Assembly: GCA_017607445.1 (NCBI GenBank) | Contig: JAEVHH010000002.1 | Span: forward strand, 1,789,501-1,853,500 | Origin: Histoplasma ohiense | Lineage: Eukaryota > Ascomycota > Eurotiomycetes > Onygenales > Ajellomycetaceae | Direction: 5' to 3' | Length of the DNA: 64,000 nt | In this document: in pieces, positions 23,357-35,955 of the stretch | Numbering within the stretch: the stretch's first letter is position 1 | Layout: each line of letters opens with the position of its first letter | The notes under the pieces: model-generated | The model's input: the letters and a program-made list of their open reading frames with translations, nothing else | Database searches by the model: none | What the model was told of the DNA's origin: nothing | Program-made: the position numbers and the translations under genes

Positions 23357-25763
23357 ATGACTAGCAAGGTTGAAGAAGGGCTCCAGAGGGTCAAGGAGCT
23401 GGTGGAAAATATGCAGCCAGGAGAGCAAAAGGTCGCAGACCTCGCCCGCGATACTACAGACGTCAACGGATGCCTCCCCTTCACCACTGACCATGGAGTC
23501 AAAGTTAGCAATACGGACTTTTGGCTTCGACTTGCATCCGAAAATCAAACCGGCCCATTGCTTTTGGAGGATCAGATTGCTCGTGAAAAGGTTTCATATA
23601 CCTCTCGTCTACCTCCCTATTGTGTTCCATGTCTTCCAAGCTTTGCGGGCAACATATGATAACCATCGAGTTAGATCCATCGATTTGACCATGAAAGAAT
23701 CCCAGAACGTGTTGTCCATGCACGAGGAACAGGTGCTTTTGGGCACTTCAAGCTCTTCGAGAGCGCGGCAGACGTGACGTCCGCTGGTGTTCTAACTGAC
23801 ACGTCCCGAACTACTCCGGTGTTCGTTCGGTTTTCCACCGTCCAGGGCAGCAAAGGCAGTTTCGATACAGTCCGTGATGTCAGAGGTTTCGCTACCAAAT
23901 TCTATACGGAAGAAGGCAACTGGGATCTTGTTGGCAATAACATTCCTGTATTCTTCATTCAAGATGCTGTGAAATTCCCAGATTTTGGTAAGTATTGATT
24001 GATATCCCATTTCTTCATTATGGATATTTTCGTGTTGATCGTTTTACAACTCGACATTAGTTCATGCTGTGAAGCCGGAACCTCATAACGAAGTTCCCCA
24101 GGGACAAACAGCACATAACAACTTCTGGGACTTTGTATATATGCATCCTGAGGCGACGCATATGTTCATGTGGGCTATGTCGGACAGGGCTATTCCGCGA
24201 TCATATCGGATGATGCAAGGATTTGGTGTTAATACTTTTGTTTTGGTGAATAAACAAGGGAAAAGACATTTCGTTAAGTTTCACTGGATGCCGGAACTTG
24301 GGGTTCATTCGCTGGTCCCCGATGAATCATTCAAACTTGGTGGCCAGGACCCAGACTTCCACCGTAAAGATCTAATGGAGGCAATCGACAATAAGGTGTA
24401 CCCGAAATGGAAGTTTGGAATTCAGGTTCTTCCTGAAGAAAAAGAGCACGATTTTGATTTTGATATACTTGATTCAACTAAGATATGGCCAGAGAGCCTA
24501 ATACCTGTTCGGTATATTGGAGAGATGGAGCTCAACCGCAACGTCGATGAGTTTTTCCCACAGACAGAACAGGTTGCCTTCTGTACCGCCCACATTGTTC
24601 CTGGAATTGAATTCTCCGACGATCCTCTGCTCCAGGGACGCAATTTCTCCTATTTTGACACTCAAATTACCCGCCTTGGCGTCAACTGGGAGGAGCTCCC
24701 GATCAATCGTCCTGTGTGCCCTGTTATGAATCACAACAGGGATGGTGCAATGCGCCATAAGATAACCCAAGGAACCGTAAACTATTGGCCGAACCGTTTC
24801 GAGGCTTGCCCACCCACGAAGCCCGAGGATGGGGGTTTTGTCACTTACCCTCAAAAGGTAGAGCAGAGTATCAAAGCGAGGATGCTTAGTAGCAAGTTCC
24901 GCGAGCATATCAACCAAGCGCAATTATTCTATAACTCTCTCTCCGAATACGAAAAGCTCCATGTCAATAATGCTTTTTGCTTTGAGTTGGATCACTGCGA
25001 TGACCCCATTGTCTACAATAGACTTGTGTCTCGGATTTCTGAAATCGACCATGCCCTCGCCCAAGCCGTTGCAGTGAAAGTCGGCGCACCGACCCCACCA
25101 AGGCCTGGGAGAGACAACCCAGGTCAAACAACCATTAACCTAAGCCAAAAATACATCAACGACCGTCAGCTGTCCTCTCCCACAATTAAAGGTCGGAGGA
25201 TCGCCATATTGATTGGGGATGGTTACGATTCCGTCGCCTTTGGCACGGTCATAGCCGCGGTGAGCGCCATGGGCGCGCTACCCTTCATAATCGGCACGAA
25301 GCGGCAACCCATCTTTGCCGACGACGAAGACAGGAATCACTCCAAGGGTGTGACTCCAAACCACAACTATACCAGCCAACGCTCCACTTGTTTCGACGCT
25401 ACTTTCATCCCTGGTGGCTCACATATCAAGGAATTGAGCCAGCTGGGCCTTATCCAGCACTGGGTTGCCGAGCAGTTCGGACACTGCAAGGCAATTGGCG
25501 CTACAGGAGAGGCCATCAATCTAATCGTGCAGGCTCTGAGCAACCTGCCTGATTTGGAGGTCGCATCCGCCTCGTCAGGGCATCCAGTCGATTGGTACGG
25601 CGTTGTCACGTCGAGTAAGCTGCATGAGCCCCATAGTTTGACCGAAGGGATCAAGCTGTTTCCCGAGGCGAGTGACTTCTTGGGCAAGCTCTTTTATCAG
25701 ATCTCCCAGCATCGGAATTATGAGCGGGAGATGGCTGGGTTGACGGACAAGGTTCCATTTTAA
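23357..25763 (+). CDS. Large-subunit catalase (catA-like)
   Basis: Heme catalase that converts hydrogen peroxide to water and oxygen. Exons are 23357-23590, 23675-23987 and 24061-25763, giving 749 aa, the size of clade-2 large-subunit catalases. No signal peptide is seen, which fits intracellular or spore-type enzymes. The distal-side His lies in RVVHARGTGAFGHF, the following core block includes FVRFSTVQGS, the distal Asn region is NNIPVFFIQDAVKFPDF, and the proximal heme Tyr lies in FSYFDTQITRLG. The C-terminal ~170 residues (from about GRRIAILIGDGYD) form the flavodoxin/DJ-1-like domain typical of large subunits. Intron 1 uses the weaker donor GTTTCA and intron 2 GTAAGT; both keep frame across conserved sequence. 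By similarity it is closest to conidial catalase A, but this is not proven. Confidence 0.95.
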
Positions 25764-26696
25764 ATGGCAACATGGCATCGGTGTGAGTCGCTAGGAAGCA
25801 AGTGAAAGTTAATAGTCAGGCCCCAAAAACAACTATACATACTGTAAACACTAGGTTTAATTTTTGGCTTATATGTTCTTCTGGCAACAATGAATTGGTT
25901 TTGTTGCTGTTGCCATTTCTAACAAGTTGTCACAACTAATATATATCCAATCGAATCCATGAAAATGGCATTCTTGTTCACATATTCTGTCTGATGCAGA
26001 TTTGAATTGCTAGTGGTTGAACAAAATTATTGAATTCTAAGCTGTGGGAAGCCTAGTCACCTTTATTTGCCGATTCATGGTGATCAACAATGTTGTACGT
26101 TATGTACGATTCCATCCTCATAACTATGTGAGGGTTTAGTTACTACTCCTAACTCCTGGCTGAGGGGGAACTAATTGAATTTGAAGAAAACGTCGAACGG
26201 ATATAGAACTTGATAAAACCAAAAATTTTCAGATCATGATACTGACGAATGGGTACGCTATCAGGAATACCTAGATGGATCCCTACCAAAAAAAAAAAAT
26301 AAATAAATAAATAAAAATAAAAATAAAAATAAAATACGAGGCGTAGTATAAAAATGGGAGGGTAGTATTGAAAAAGGACAACCATCCGTCGCTGGAAGCT
26401 ATAGAGGCATAGGAAGGTGACACATGAGAAAAGTGTTTCCCTAATCAGGCCATGGAAAAATAGATTTTGATCTCTCAACGAATGAAGAAAGAAAAATAGT
26501 TGAATACAAAGCCAGTGTTGTAGATATATATGCAACATAAAGGGAATTGAACGTCATAGACAAGAAAAGGAAACCCAGAATTCGTGGGTCGTACATAATA
26601 CGGTTAAACAAATGTCAAAAGAAGGGGAAATTGAAAATTGAAAAGAAAGAGTGAGAAGCCTAACGCTATCCCCATGTTCTTTTCCCCGTCCTTTCC
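25764..26696. other. Convergent 3' flanks of catalase and F-box genes
   Basis: About 930 bp, AT-rich, with a simple repeat at 26288-26335 of AAAT and AAAAT units. An ORF at 26149-26538 (-) exists only because of this low-complexity sequence. Confidence 0.6.
26288..26335. repeat. (TAAA)/(TAAAA) simple repeat
   Basis: A12 is followed by TAAA units and then TAAAA units in the catalase/F-box intergenic DNA. Confidence 0.9.
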
Positions 26697-29600
26697 TCAC
26701 GCCCATCTCCACATAGGTCTCCACACATCCTTCTCCTTCTCACCACCAGTCTCCATAGTCTTACTCCTACACATACAAGTCCCAATGACGCCCTCATTCC
26801 CGTCGCCGATACCACCGCCCACAGTAGAACTACTATTCATGTAGCCCGTGCCCGGCGTCACTGTCGCCGACATAGCAAGCGGGTCCACATGGCCACCACC
26901 CTTCAGCAACAGGTTTATCGCAGCAGCAACATCCAATGACTCGCCCGTGTCCGTGCATTTCAAGGCCCATTTAGCAGCGTCCTCGTTGAAACCTAGCTCC
27001 TTCACCATCTTGTGCATGGCAATATCAACCGGGTCAAGGACATAAGAAGCTGCGGAATAACGGCCGCGAGATATCTTCTCTTCGGCAGCCGTTTCGGGCG
27101 TGGAGAATGTTCGTTGGTGTTGTTTGGGAGCCGATGAAGAGTGGAAGGTGGAGCGTGATGATAATGCTGGAGTGATTTCTGCGCCTGAAGGTGGCGTGGG
27201 TGATTCGAGGGTGACGGTTGGTACTGGGGGTGCAGAAGTGGGAACCGGGGCCAGCAATGATCTTTTAGTAAGAATGGCGTCGGTAGAGGCGGTAAAATTT
27301 TGGGTGCTGGAAGTAATGCGCTGCGTCATTTGTAATGTTGTATTGATTGGAGGTGGGATGGCTGTTGGTAGGGGTGGAGCTGGGGAGTGGTCTCGATGGC
27401 TTTTCCTGTTGCTACGGTCAAGATTCTCAATGACGGTGGAGAAATGAGAGATTGGTCTCTCTTCCTTGAAATCTGCAACCGCGCTGGTAACGTCTGCGCT
27501 AACAGACATGTCAGAACCGTAGGATTCTTTGCGCTTTCGACGTAGCTCAGCGGCAAATCCGGCTTGACGTCGGCGGTTGGGGTTGGAAAACTGTGGTGAC
27601 AAAGAGCCTGAAGACGATGACGAGATCTCGCGAGAGTGCCCGCGGTGTCTTGCGATGGGGCTAGGGGAATGTGGCGGCGGTGAGTTGGGCTTTGGCGTCC
27701 TGGACGATACGGGAGTCTGCATGCTTGCTAATCTTGATTCGTAGACTTGAGAAACCGCTTCTTTCAAGAATAATCTTGGAGCACCGCCGTTACTTGAATC
27801 TGGGGCTTTCCATTTCGTCCACCCATTGGCCTGTGCTCTGGAAAACAATGTCTCAATCGGTGCATTAGGGTTGATGCTGGTGAGGGTGAGAATAGCGGAC
27901 GGTCCAAGGGTTAGAAGATACTGAGTCCAGCTTTCTATTATGCTGTGTGAGCACAAACTGCATCAGAAATTACAAGACAAAATGTGAATGATAACTGCGC
28001 ACCTATCAGAGATTCCTCCTTCACAACATCACCAGATGTCACCTTCAAGCCGTCATAGACTCCAAAATGCCGGGCCACCTTGCATTTCCCATGAAACACC
28101 TGCAAAAGGACACCAAGGCAGGTCCAAATTTCCATCATGTCGTAAAGTTCCGTGGACGACAGTCCTCCATGGTTGCCTTTGCTGAAAGCAGACGGCGCGT
28201 TGAACAAAACGCTATGGACCCCCGCGGGATATTGCATAAGAATGTTAGTACCACGGTTTTCCTCTTCAGCAAGTCGACCACCATTGAGCCAGTCGACTTG
28301 TGCAGTGATATCATCTTCTCTTCCCTTTCCACAGCCAAACAGCTTGCAGAATGTCCAGACCCTCCAGAACGCTTCATCAACCTCTAAGCAACGAGTCTCG
28401 TCCAATCCCGCCAATGCTCTGGCGGTATCGGGGCGTAGGAAGCTCTCGCAGCGTACAAGGATGAGGGATTTTAAAGCAACCATGGTATAGAGGTCTCGCG
28501 TGTAATGATTTATGTATAAATTCGGTGTGTATTCTGGCACAGGCATGTCAATATCTCCTGTTTCGTCGCCCTCTATCTCCCAAGGTGGGCATATCTCGCG
28601 CAGCTCCCATGCAGCAGGGGACATGCGGAACAAAGTATCCTTTATTAGGGTCAATGAATGTTCTCTGAAGACGGAGTAGAAGGCCTTGTTAATGACAGAG
28701 AGATTAAACAAATCCTCAAGGTTGTCGATTTTCTGCATGATCTGATAGATAACACTCTTCGCTATCTCGCTGGGGAAGGGTTCGCAAAGCATGTCTTTGG
28801 ACCCCACACGTTCGCTGGCGGAGGACAACTCACTGTCCTCGAGCTCGAACACCTCATTATTTTTATTATGGAAGGAACAAGTGTTATGAGGAAATTCTGG
28901 TTGCTCTGGATCAAGCCTGTTGAGGACCGCCATGATGCGCTCCTTGGGACTGGTCTCGTTGTTGATGTCAGGATGGTTTTCTTGGTCAGTAGGGGACTCC
29001 ACCACTGCACTGAGGTTGACAGGCCCCCTGATCGACTTGGCGCTGAGCTGGGTTCGTAGGCGGGGCAAGCTGAGTCGAAGGTTACGCTCGACACTCTCAC
29101 CCCGTCCCTTCCTTAACGTCGCCACGCGATTTACCGTTTCTGTCGGTTTCGCATCATCGCTGCTATTGTTACTGGGGCTCATGCTATAGTCGAGATTATC
29201 ATTATTCGCACAAACCTGCGGCAATGGGTTGGGCAATGGGTTGGGCAATGGTTGGCGCTTATCAATAATCGTCGGTGTCACTTTAACCTTCTTTTTACCG
29301 CTCCAGCTCTTTTTGGCCGGAAAACTGAAAGAAGAATGATCGTTGCGCTTCTTTGGCGAAGATGCATTCTTAGTCGGGGACGCGGATGAGTGTGGACCAG
29401 GTTTTGTTCGATGTGAACGTGGTTTCAGTGGTTTAGGTGCGCAATCTGCAGGAAACTCGAGAGGAGAAGATCGATTCCAACCTATCTTCAACCAACTGGT
29501 ATTATTTCTAGTGGACCGAGACAGAGAAGAGAGCTGTTCTTCCAGCTCAAAGGTAGCCATGCGCAGAGATGGAGAACTATAGATTGTGCTTGAGCCGGAA

Positions 29601-31024
29601 GCTCGTCCTGATTTCGATTTGGCGTGTTTACTGGGCGCCACATGATAAAAGCCTGAACGACGGAATGCCTCATCCAAAATATCAAGGTCAGACGGTCGTG
29701 GGTCTCGTGGCAGGAATACCGGTTTGCTCGTCGGCTGGATTAACCGACCGCAATGGGAGGCATTGCCCATGGGTGCTTGTCCGACGGTACGCCGGATCGA
29801 CTGTGGAGTAATTTCTATCACTGGTTCTGGAGGCAAGGGTTTATTGCGTAACTTTCTGAGGCTGATTTTGTTCTTGAACGTAGGATTCCTCTTCAGGCAA
29901 GTGTTATCGTCGAACACGCCAGCAGTAACGGGAGATATTAACGAATAAGCCTTGTTGTGTCTAGAACATCCGTCTGCAACGGATTTTTGGGGGAAGTCAT
30001 CTGAGTATATACTAGATCTTGAGGAGGTTGGGCTATTCGGTGCAGAGACACTTCTACCGAGCTCGGAAGAAGTAGTTGAATTACCACATTTCCCAGCCTC
30101 GTCCAAAAGCGGGTCCGTTTCAACTTGAATGAGCTTGTCAAAGGAGGGAGGAACAAAAGCTCGCTGAGGCTGGGGCATATCGATTGACAAAGGTGAAACA
30201 ACTGTCGAAGGGGCTAGAGATTGGATATATCCAGGGGTGGCTGGGATAGCCTTTTTCTGAAGAACCAAGCCCAGGATTGGCGATACATTCTCAGTAGTGG
30301 ATTTTGCAGACACTTCCTGGGGAATGTCAGCATTGGGGGCTTTGCGGTATGGCCTACTTCGTCCAGGGTGTATGGGGGGTGGGTTAAGCTCGCTACTCTG
30401 GGCCAGGCTGGGACACCTATCTTGTCTCTGGTCTGCAATTATAGGACATGAACTCCCTGCTGGGTGCATATTTGTGGATCTTCGCTCACCCTGTATAGAG
30501 TTCAATATCTTTCTCTGCCTTTCGGGGGGAAGCGCTCTTGGCGAAATCTCCTGAGGAAGTTGTACGATTTCCAATTCATTTGCGTCTGGAAACTTGGGCG
30601 AATCCTGTTTCTTACTCCACGCAAGGGTGGAATTCAAAGCAGGATGAAGAGGTAAAAGCTGGGCATCGGCCGCCAACTTGTCAATTTTATTACACTGCAA
30701 GTTGGTCCTTGTGCTAATAGCTATCGAGTCAGTGGATTTGGATTTCGGTGAATCTGCCGATTCGCTCTTCCTCTTCTTCGTAGCGGTGCCTTTCGATTTC
30801 TTCGACGTGGGAGACCCGTTTGTCGGACGCGAGGTGCGCATGGGCCATCTAACTTGTAGTGCTGCCATTGAATAGCGAGGCTTCTTCTCCTTGCTCTGTA
30901 TCTCCAGCAAGGGAGAGCAATAACCCGCTGCGGGAAAACTCAAAGACATGATCAAACACTGAGGGAGATTGGTGCTGCGCGGTATTCTACCTGAATTCCT
31001 GTTAGCATCGTTTTTGAGTTTCAA
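26697..31024 (-). CDS. Large F-box protein with C-terminal UBA-like domain
   Basis: Probable substrate receptor of an SCF ubiquitin ligase. Exons are 28003-31024 and 26697-27934 (intron 68 nt, GTGCGC..ATAG), about 1419 aa. The join restores EESLI-ESWTQYLLTLGPSA. The long N-terminal half is disordered and Ser/Pro/Lys-rich. An F-box lies at roughly 745-790 (PFPSEIAKSVIYQIMQKI, then NLEDLFNLSVINKAFYS). An alpha-helical domain follows (EAFWRVWTFCKLFGCG; MEIWTCLGVLLQVFHGKC). Near the end, about 1307-1352, MVKELGFNEDAAKWAL...SLDVAAAINLLLK fits a UBA domain. The start is uncertain: Met codons at 31024, 30946 and 30868 are possible, and an in-frame GTAGAA..CCGCAG intron could lie between the first two. 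Substrates are unknown. Confidence 0.85.
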
Positions 31025-32110
31025 ACAATAAACGAAGTATACCGACTGTGGAGAAAGGAGACGGATGGTGGAGTTGTAGACAAAGGAGTGCGAACAAAAT
31101 GGCTCATAGAAGACCCATACCTTGACCTATCTGTTGAAACCCTACTTTTATTGCTCATGCAAGGCAAAAATGGTTAAACGGAGGAACTAGTCATCCAAAG
31201 ATACCAGTAGAGGAGAACGACAATGTGTCCAGAATCGCAATCGACGTAGTCCACAATCCACTGGTGAAATCCCTATACCAATCGAACAAAGTAAAATATA
31301 AACCCTCGTTGATGTCCTTTCTTCCTCCCGTTCCTTTATCTCCTTTATCTCCTCATATTCATTCAAGCTCCATGAAAATCGCGTTTTCATCCAGACATCA
31401 AGTTAGGATACATCAAGCAATTAATGCACAAAATTCTACATATGCACGGTAAAATGACCAAGCAGGGGAATAATAGAACCAGCTGTCCTTATATGAGCCG
31501 AAAGCACAAGGCTTCCAAGCACAAAACCAGAAGAAAAGGGAAGGAATTCGAGAAGAGCAATGTAGGGCAGGGCTTCGAGATGAGGATTGTTGTGGTCGGC
31601 GCAGCGCTTGATATAGATATACGAACCCCAGCCAGAGTCGAGCAGCAGGCTAGGCCTGTACAGTAAGTTAGTTACATGCGCAGTTCTCCGTAACCACTCC
31701 ACTAAAATAAATTCCCTTGGCCGTGCCATTTGATCTATAAGCGGTAACAACAGCGGCGCATTTGCGTGCTGCTAAATCCGAAATCATCCCCACCCCCCCC
31801 AGTTTGTTTCATGGCCACGAATACCAGGCGTGAGGTATTCCAAGGTGAAACCAACCCCATGCTCCCTGAGCCGAATCCTCTCCGAGCAGCCTTTGACACT
31901 CCCGACATCATCGCCGGCGATGCCGGTGCGCTGAGCCGCAAGACGCCCAATCGCAGGGCTTCGATTCGGTTTTCGGGGCTGGTATCCAAGCTGGGGCATG
32001 GCCCGTATCTTTCGGGTTGGGGAATCAAACAAGATCGCTCTTGAATACCCTGTACCCTGGTGAAGACTGCTGCGTCATATCGCCAGGAGTAACGGAGAAG
32101 TTGGTGGGTT

Positions 32111-32136
32111 GGCCTGTTGGCCTGTTGGCCTGTTGG
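32111..32136. repeat. (GGCCTGTT)3 tandem repeat
   Basis: Three perfect 8-bp units plus GG, embedded in TTGG-rich sequence. Confidence 0.9.
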
Positions 32137-33915
32137 AGCAGCGCGCCTATCCGCCATTCAGCTTAGTCCGCTGCTCTGACGAAGCTAGAGTTTTGATACA
32201 GCCCCCAACATCCCTCCTCGAGTCAAGTTGCGTTCAGGATGCTTCGCGTCTCTGTATGGAAGATACAGCAAACCATCTAGCTACGATTCTCGGGTCGGTC
32301 CGTTACAAATAAAGATATCAACCAAAAATAACGTCGCAAAAGAATATCCACTCAAGCAGGAAATAGCGTGAGGAAAACCGGCCCGCTGCCCGCTGGTTTA
32401 TGATTCCGAATCTAACGACCATCGCCCAGAGTAACTAAGTCGCTGATGAAGTTTCCAGAGTTGGGGGCTGAGCTTTTCCAACCGTCCCTGACAACGAGCA
32501 ACAGCCTTACACGGCATGAACCAATGGCATGAACGGCAGCTATTTATTTCCATGCTATTTTCATACTTGATATTTACTACTTCTCCGGTTTGGATTGCTC
32601 TCTCTATTCCGCAATTCCTCTCCCACCTGTGCCGACAATGCTAGATACTAGTCCTAGTATTCAACCATTGATATCGGGCCTCGATCATGCACCCGATTGA
32701 CGGACCCGTGGATGAGGGGTACTTGGTCAGGGATAAAAAGCCGGATCTGAGTCAACAATATCAAAAGAAAAGAAAGGGGAAGGGGAAGGGAACCCCGGAC
32801 TGGACTTCAAACAAAAAATTCCCGGTGCCAGATCCCCAACTCCTTGTTAGTGCTGATGGTGTTGCGTACGAATTATTAATTCATGAAGTTGACTCCATTG
32901 TTCGCTAATCATGGATGGCTATCCAAAGCAACAATGGCCAGTGCTCTTGTTTTGTCTATTAATATTCAATTGCTTCGAGAGTGGAATAAATGAGAGTTGT
33001 CGCGATTCTTTGTTTCCGGCCAGAGTTACTAACAAGCTATGCGTCGCAATTGAACGGTACTCCATCAACTGTTTGGCCTCAGTTGGAGATTGTTCACCAA
33101 CAACCAACATGTTGGCTCCGGCTAAACCATAGCGATGTGCGATACATCCTCGAGACGCCAGGACCCTTCCTACTTGTTGTATTCCAAGGTATGTAATTGT
33201 GAACTTGAGCCCTATTACTCAGTGGGGTCCCCCTTTAGTGGAAGTGTAAAAGTCCAATTCTACACTATTTATACCCCACCTCAAGCGCCTTTCTCGAGAT
33301 CTACTTGGCTTTATATATAGTTACTAGTATATTTATATATTATTATTTTTGACTTTTAGTGATAGTGTGGGAAGCACCTCCGGGACGGTAACATTTATCA
33401 ACTTTCTTCCTCATCTTTAATATCATATTGGTTCTTTCAACGTGTCGTGAGGTGGTTAAACTCCCCGAAAAATTAGTCTCCAAGCGTAAAGGGGCCAACG
33501 AGGTCATAAGTGATTAATGGACTTTGGCGCTGATGGTGATGGTATCAAACTGAAAACGTTTCAACTAGGCTCAAAGGGAACATTTCCCATTAGCACGAAC
33601 AGAACCAGTTTGTTGTATGTGGGCATTCGCCATTCGAAAATGAGAATAGCCCTTCCATGTATGTTTGTCATTCTCCAGATCAGACGAGAATGAGTTCGAA
33701 GATAACATATGAAATACCCTAAGCCATGGTTGGGTGTTCGTTCAAATCGACCGTTGCGTCTTTCTAGGATTCAACCTCTTTCTTTTCCCAATAATATGGC
33801 AACATAATGTGGTTGTGCCTAGACAGAAATCAAGAACTCAGGCAGCATGCGGAGCGGAAGAGACAAGATAGGTGCGAGCGACTCCTCATATTTCAATTTC
33901 GACACTTGGCCAAAA

Positions 33916-33957
33916 GAAACAAAAAATAAAAAAAATAAAAATAAAAATAAAAATAAG
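33916..33957. repeat. (AAAAT)n simple repeat
   Basis: Purine/AT microsatellite in gene-poor DNA. Confidence 0.85.
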
Positions 33958-35955
33958 GGAGTGAAGTGCGTGTATTCCTTCTCCTTGTCTATCCAGCCCT
34001 CAATTTCTAACCAAATATTCAAGACAGTGAAAAAACCTTGAAGGATGATTGCTAGGCTTCTTTTCCTGTCAACAACCGGCTTCAGCATTTTAGCTTCACG
34101 GAAGAACTGGCTGATCTACCTGATTGCCCTGACTGCCCGTATTCGTGCCGATCATGTCTGCCCGGCATGAAGCACGGCCCTATATTCCTCGTATCCGTGA
34201 TGAGTTTCAGCTCAGAAAAACAAGATGATGTTGTGTCTAATTGTCCACGTTCCTGTCCGTTGACTACGCTGCTAAATCATAAAAGAAGATATAAACGAAC
34301 GATAACCAGTCTTATGAGTTAGCCGGAGCTGGCATAAACCGAAAACGCCTTATCGATACGGGGAGATATCTATCTATACACATAATGAGGCCGAGGAGAA
34401 TGCTATATATCCGATGATGTATTGATTCTTTGAGCACACACTTGTTTGGCTTCAAACTCTGGAGGTCCGGGGCCAAGCTCACTACCTAGGTTCCAGAGGA
34501 ATATCAGATATTTCTCATGGCGATACCAAGGACGGAATCACAAAGAGTGATTCAACCGAACTGCAACCCTAAGTGGGTTGGATACGATGCGTAAACGAAC
34601 TGATCTTATGCGAAATAAAACAAACCTATCGTCAAATGTCACTTAAAGCCGAGAAGCAGAGTATTACCTCATCACTCGGCCACAGAGAACAAAACAGCTG
34701 TGTAATTTTCAGCTGAAAGCATGGGCTGTGAAGCCTGTGATAGCTGAATAAGGACGGGGATGTTGCCGCTTCATACTATCAGTTCTGCTGGCTGCCTTCA
34801 TAGTTTCGGCATTCTTTCTTCAGGGGAAGCATGTCATGGGAAACCAATCCGACATGCCATCGTGGAATTATTCAACACGGAGAATGATCCGCCTTTCGCG
34901 ATAGCCGGCGATCTCTTCGCCCCACATGGCCCCAGGACCCAATGCATATAGCCGGCTACGCCGGCGATCCTTGTGGCGTTTCAACTTTTGATTCGTTTAG
35001 GCGTTTAAACTACTCATTCTGGCCAGAAGAACAACGGAAACCGTACAGCTTGCAGCCATTAGCCTTGGCCCTGTGGCTGGGCTTCGTTTTCAGTGGAGCT
35101 GGAGGATTTATAAATAGAAACCGTTGCATGGGAAATTCGGTATCTGCAGAAAGTGGGGTATCAATGGAGGGTGAGGTTCTGATACCCAGTGTATCAGTGG
35201 GTGACGCAGGTTACGCAGGTTGCAAGTATCAATCCGTTGAGGAAGAGTAAAAGTTATGCGGATTGACCATTCGTGATTCATAAAGTTCAGCCACACTTAT
35301 TTCATTCTTGTAACGAGGAAAATCATGGCGCTGGGGATGTAAAGAGAAAAAATAAGTAGAAAGACATGTTTGCGTTGCACGATACGGAGTTCCCGTTATG
35401 TGAGAAGGTTGGGGGCCTCCAATTGATAGTTCCGGGGGAGTAGCATAGCCTTAAGTCTATTCATAATAGGTGTGCATTCATTTTCATACCCTTCGATGCG
35501 TATAAGCAAATAAATACCCAAAAGAGACAACCTCTCGGCCCAAACAATGTGGCCCAGAGTCAGGTTCAGCTGCTCAAAAGGGAAATAGCAGAATCCTGTA
35601 AATGCCCGAAAAATAATCGTAATGGAGCAGCATTTATGCTGTGCTCCGCCAGTCGCTGCTTAATTCATTCGAATTCTAGAAAAGGTAGAAAAAATAAAGC
35701 CAGGAGTAATTACCCGGACAATTCAACATTGAATGCCGTAAACCAACCAGTTAACTCTGCCCTCTGCGATTTTTCGTTAAAACCTAGGAAATATACCCAA
35801 AAAGGACAACCGGGATGGTATCGGAGGAACCAAAGAATTGAAAACGAGCGAAATAAAGCAGTGATTTTCTATCGTCGTCCGTAAAACCGGGAAAATCGTG
35901 CCATGTGGATGGAGAATGCAACTAAGCGGAACAGTGGAGGGGGGAAACGCAGGCA

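Larger units (their letters stand above)
31025..35955. other. 4.9-kb gene-poor interval
   Basis: No gene with a recognisable domain or a consistent exon chain. Overlapping ORFs on both strands at 31.74-32.16 kb have no clear coding frame. A triple 8-bp repeat lies at 32111-32136 and an (A4T)n run at 33916-33957. The first ~300 bp should be the promoter and 5' UTR of the F-box gene. The 35.5-35.9 kb end is the 3' flank of the Mpv17-like gene. Confidence 0.5.

Noticed and set aside
27938..31024. Long antisense ORFs opposite the F-box, KAR9-like and SEC16 genes
   Set aside because: They are shadows of low-complexity, Ser/Pro-rich coding sequence and show no domain.
31735..32157. 140-codon minus-strand ORF and 92-codon plus-strand ORF over the same bases
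   Set aside because: Both strands are open with no domain; no way to choose, and no splice partners.
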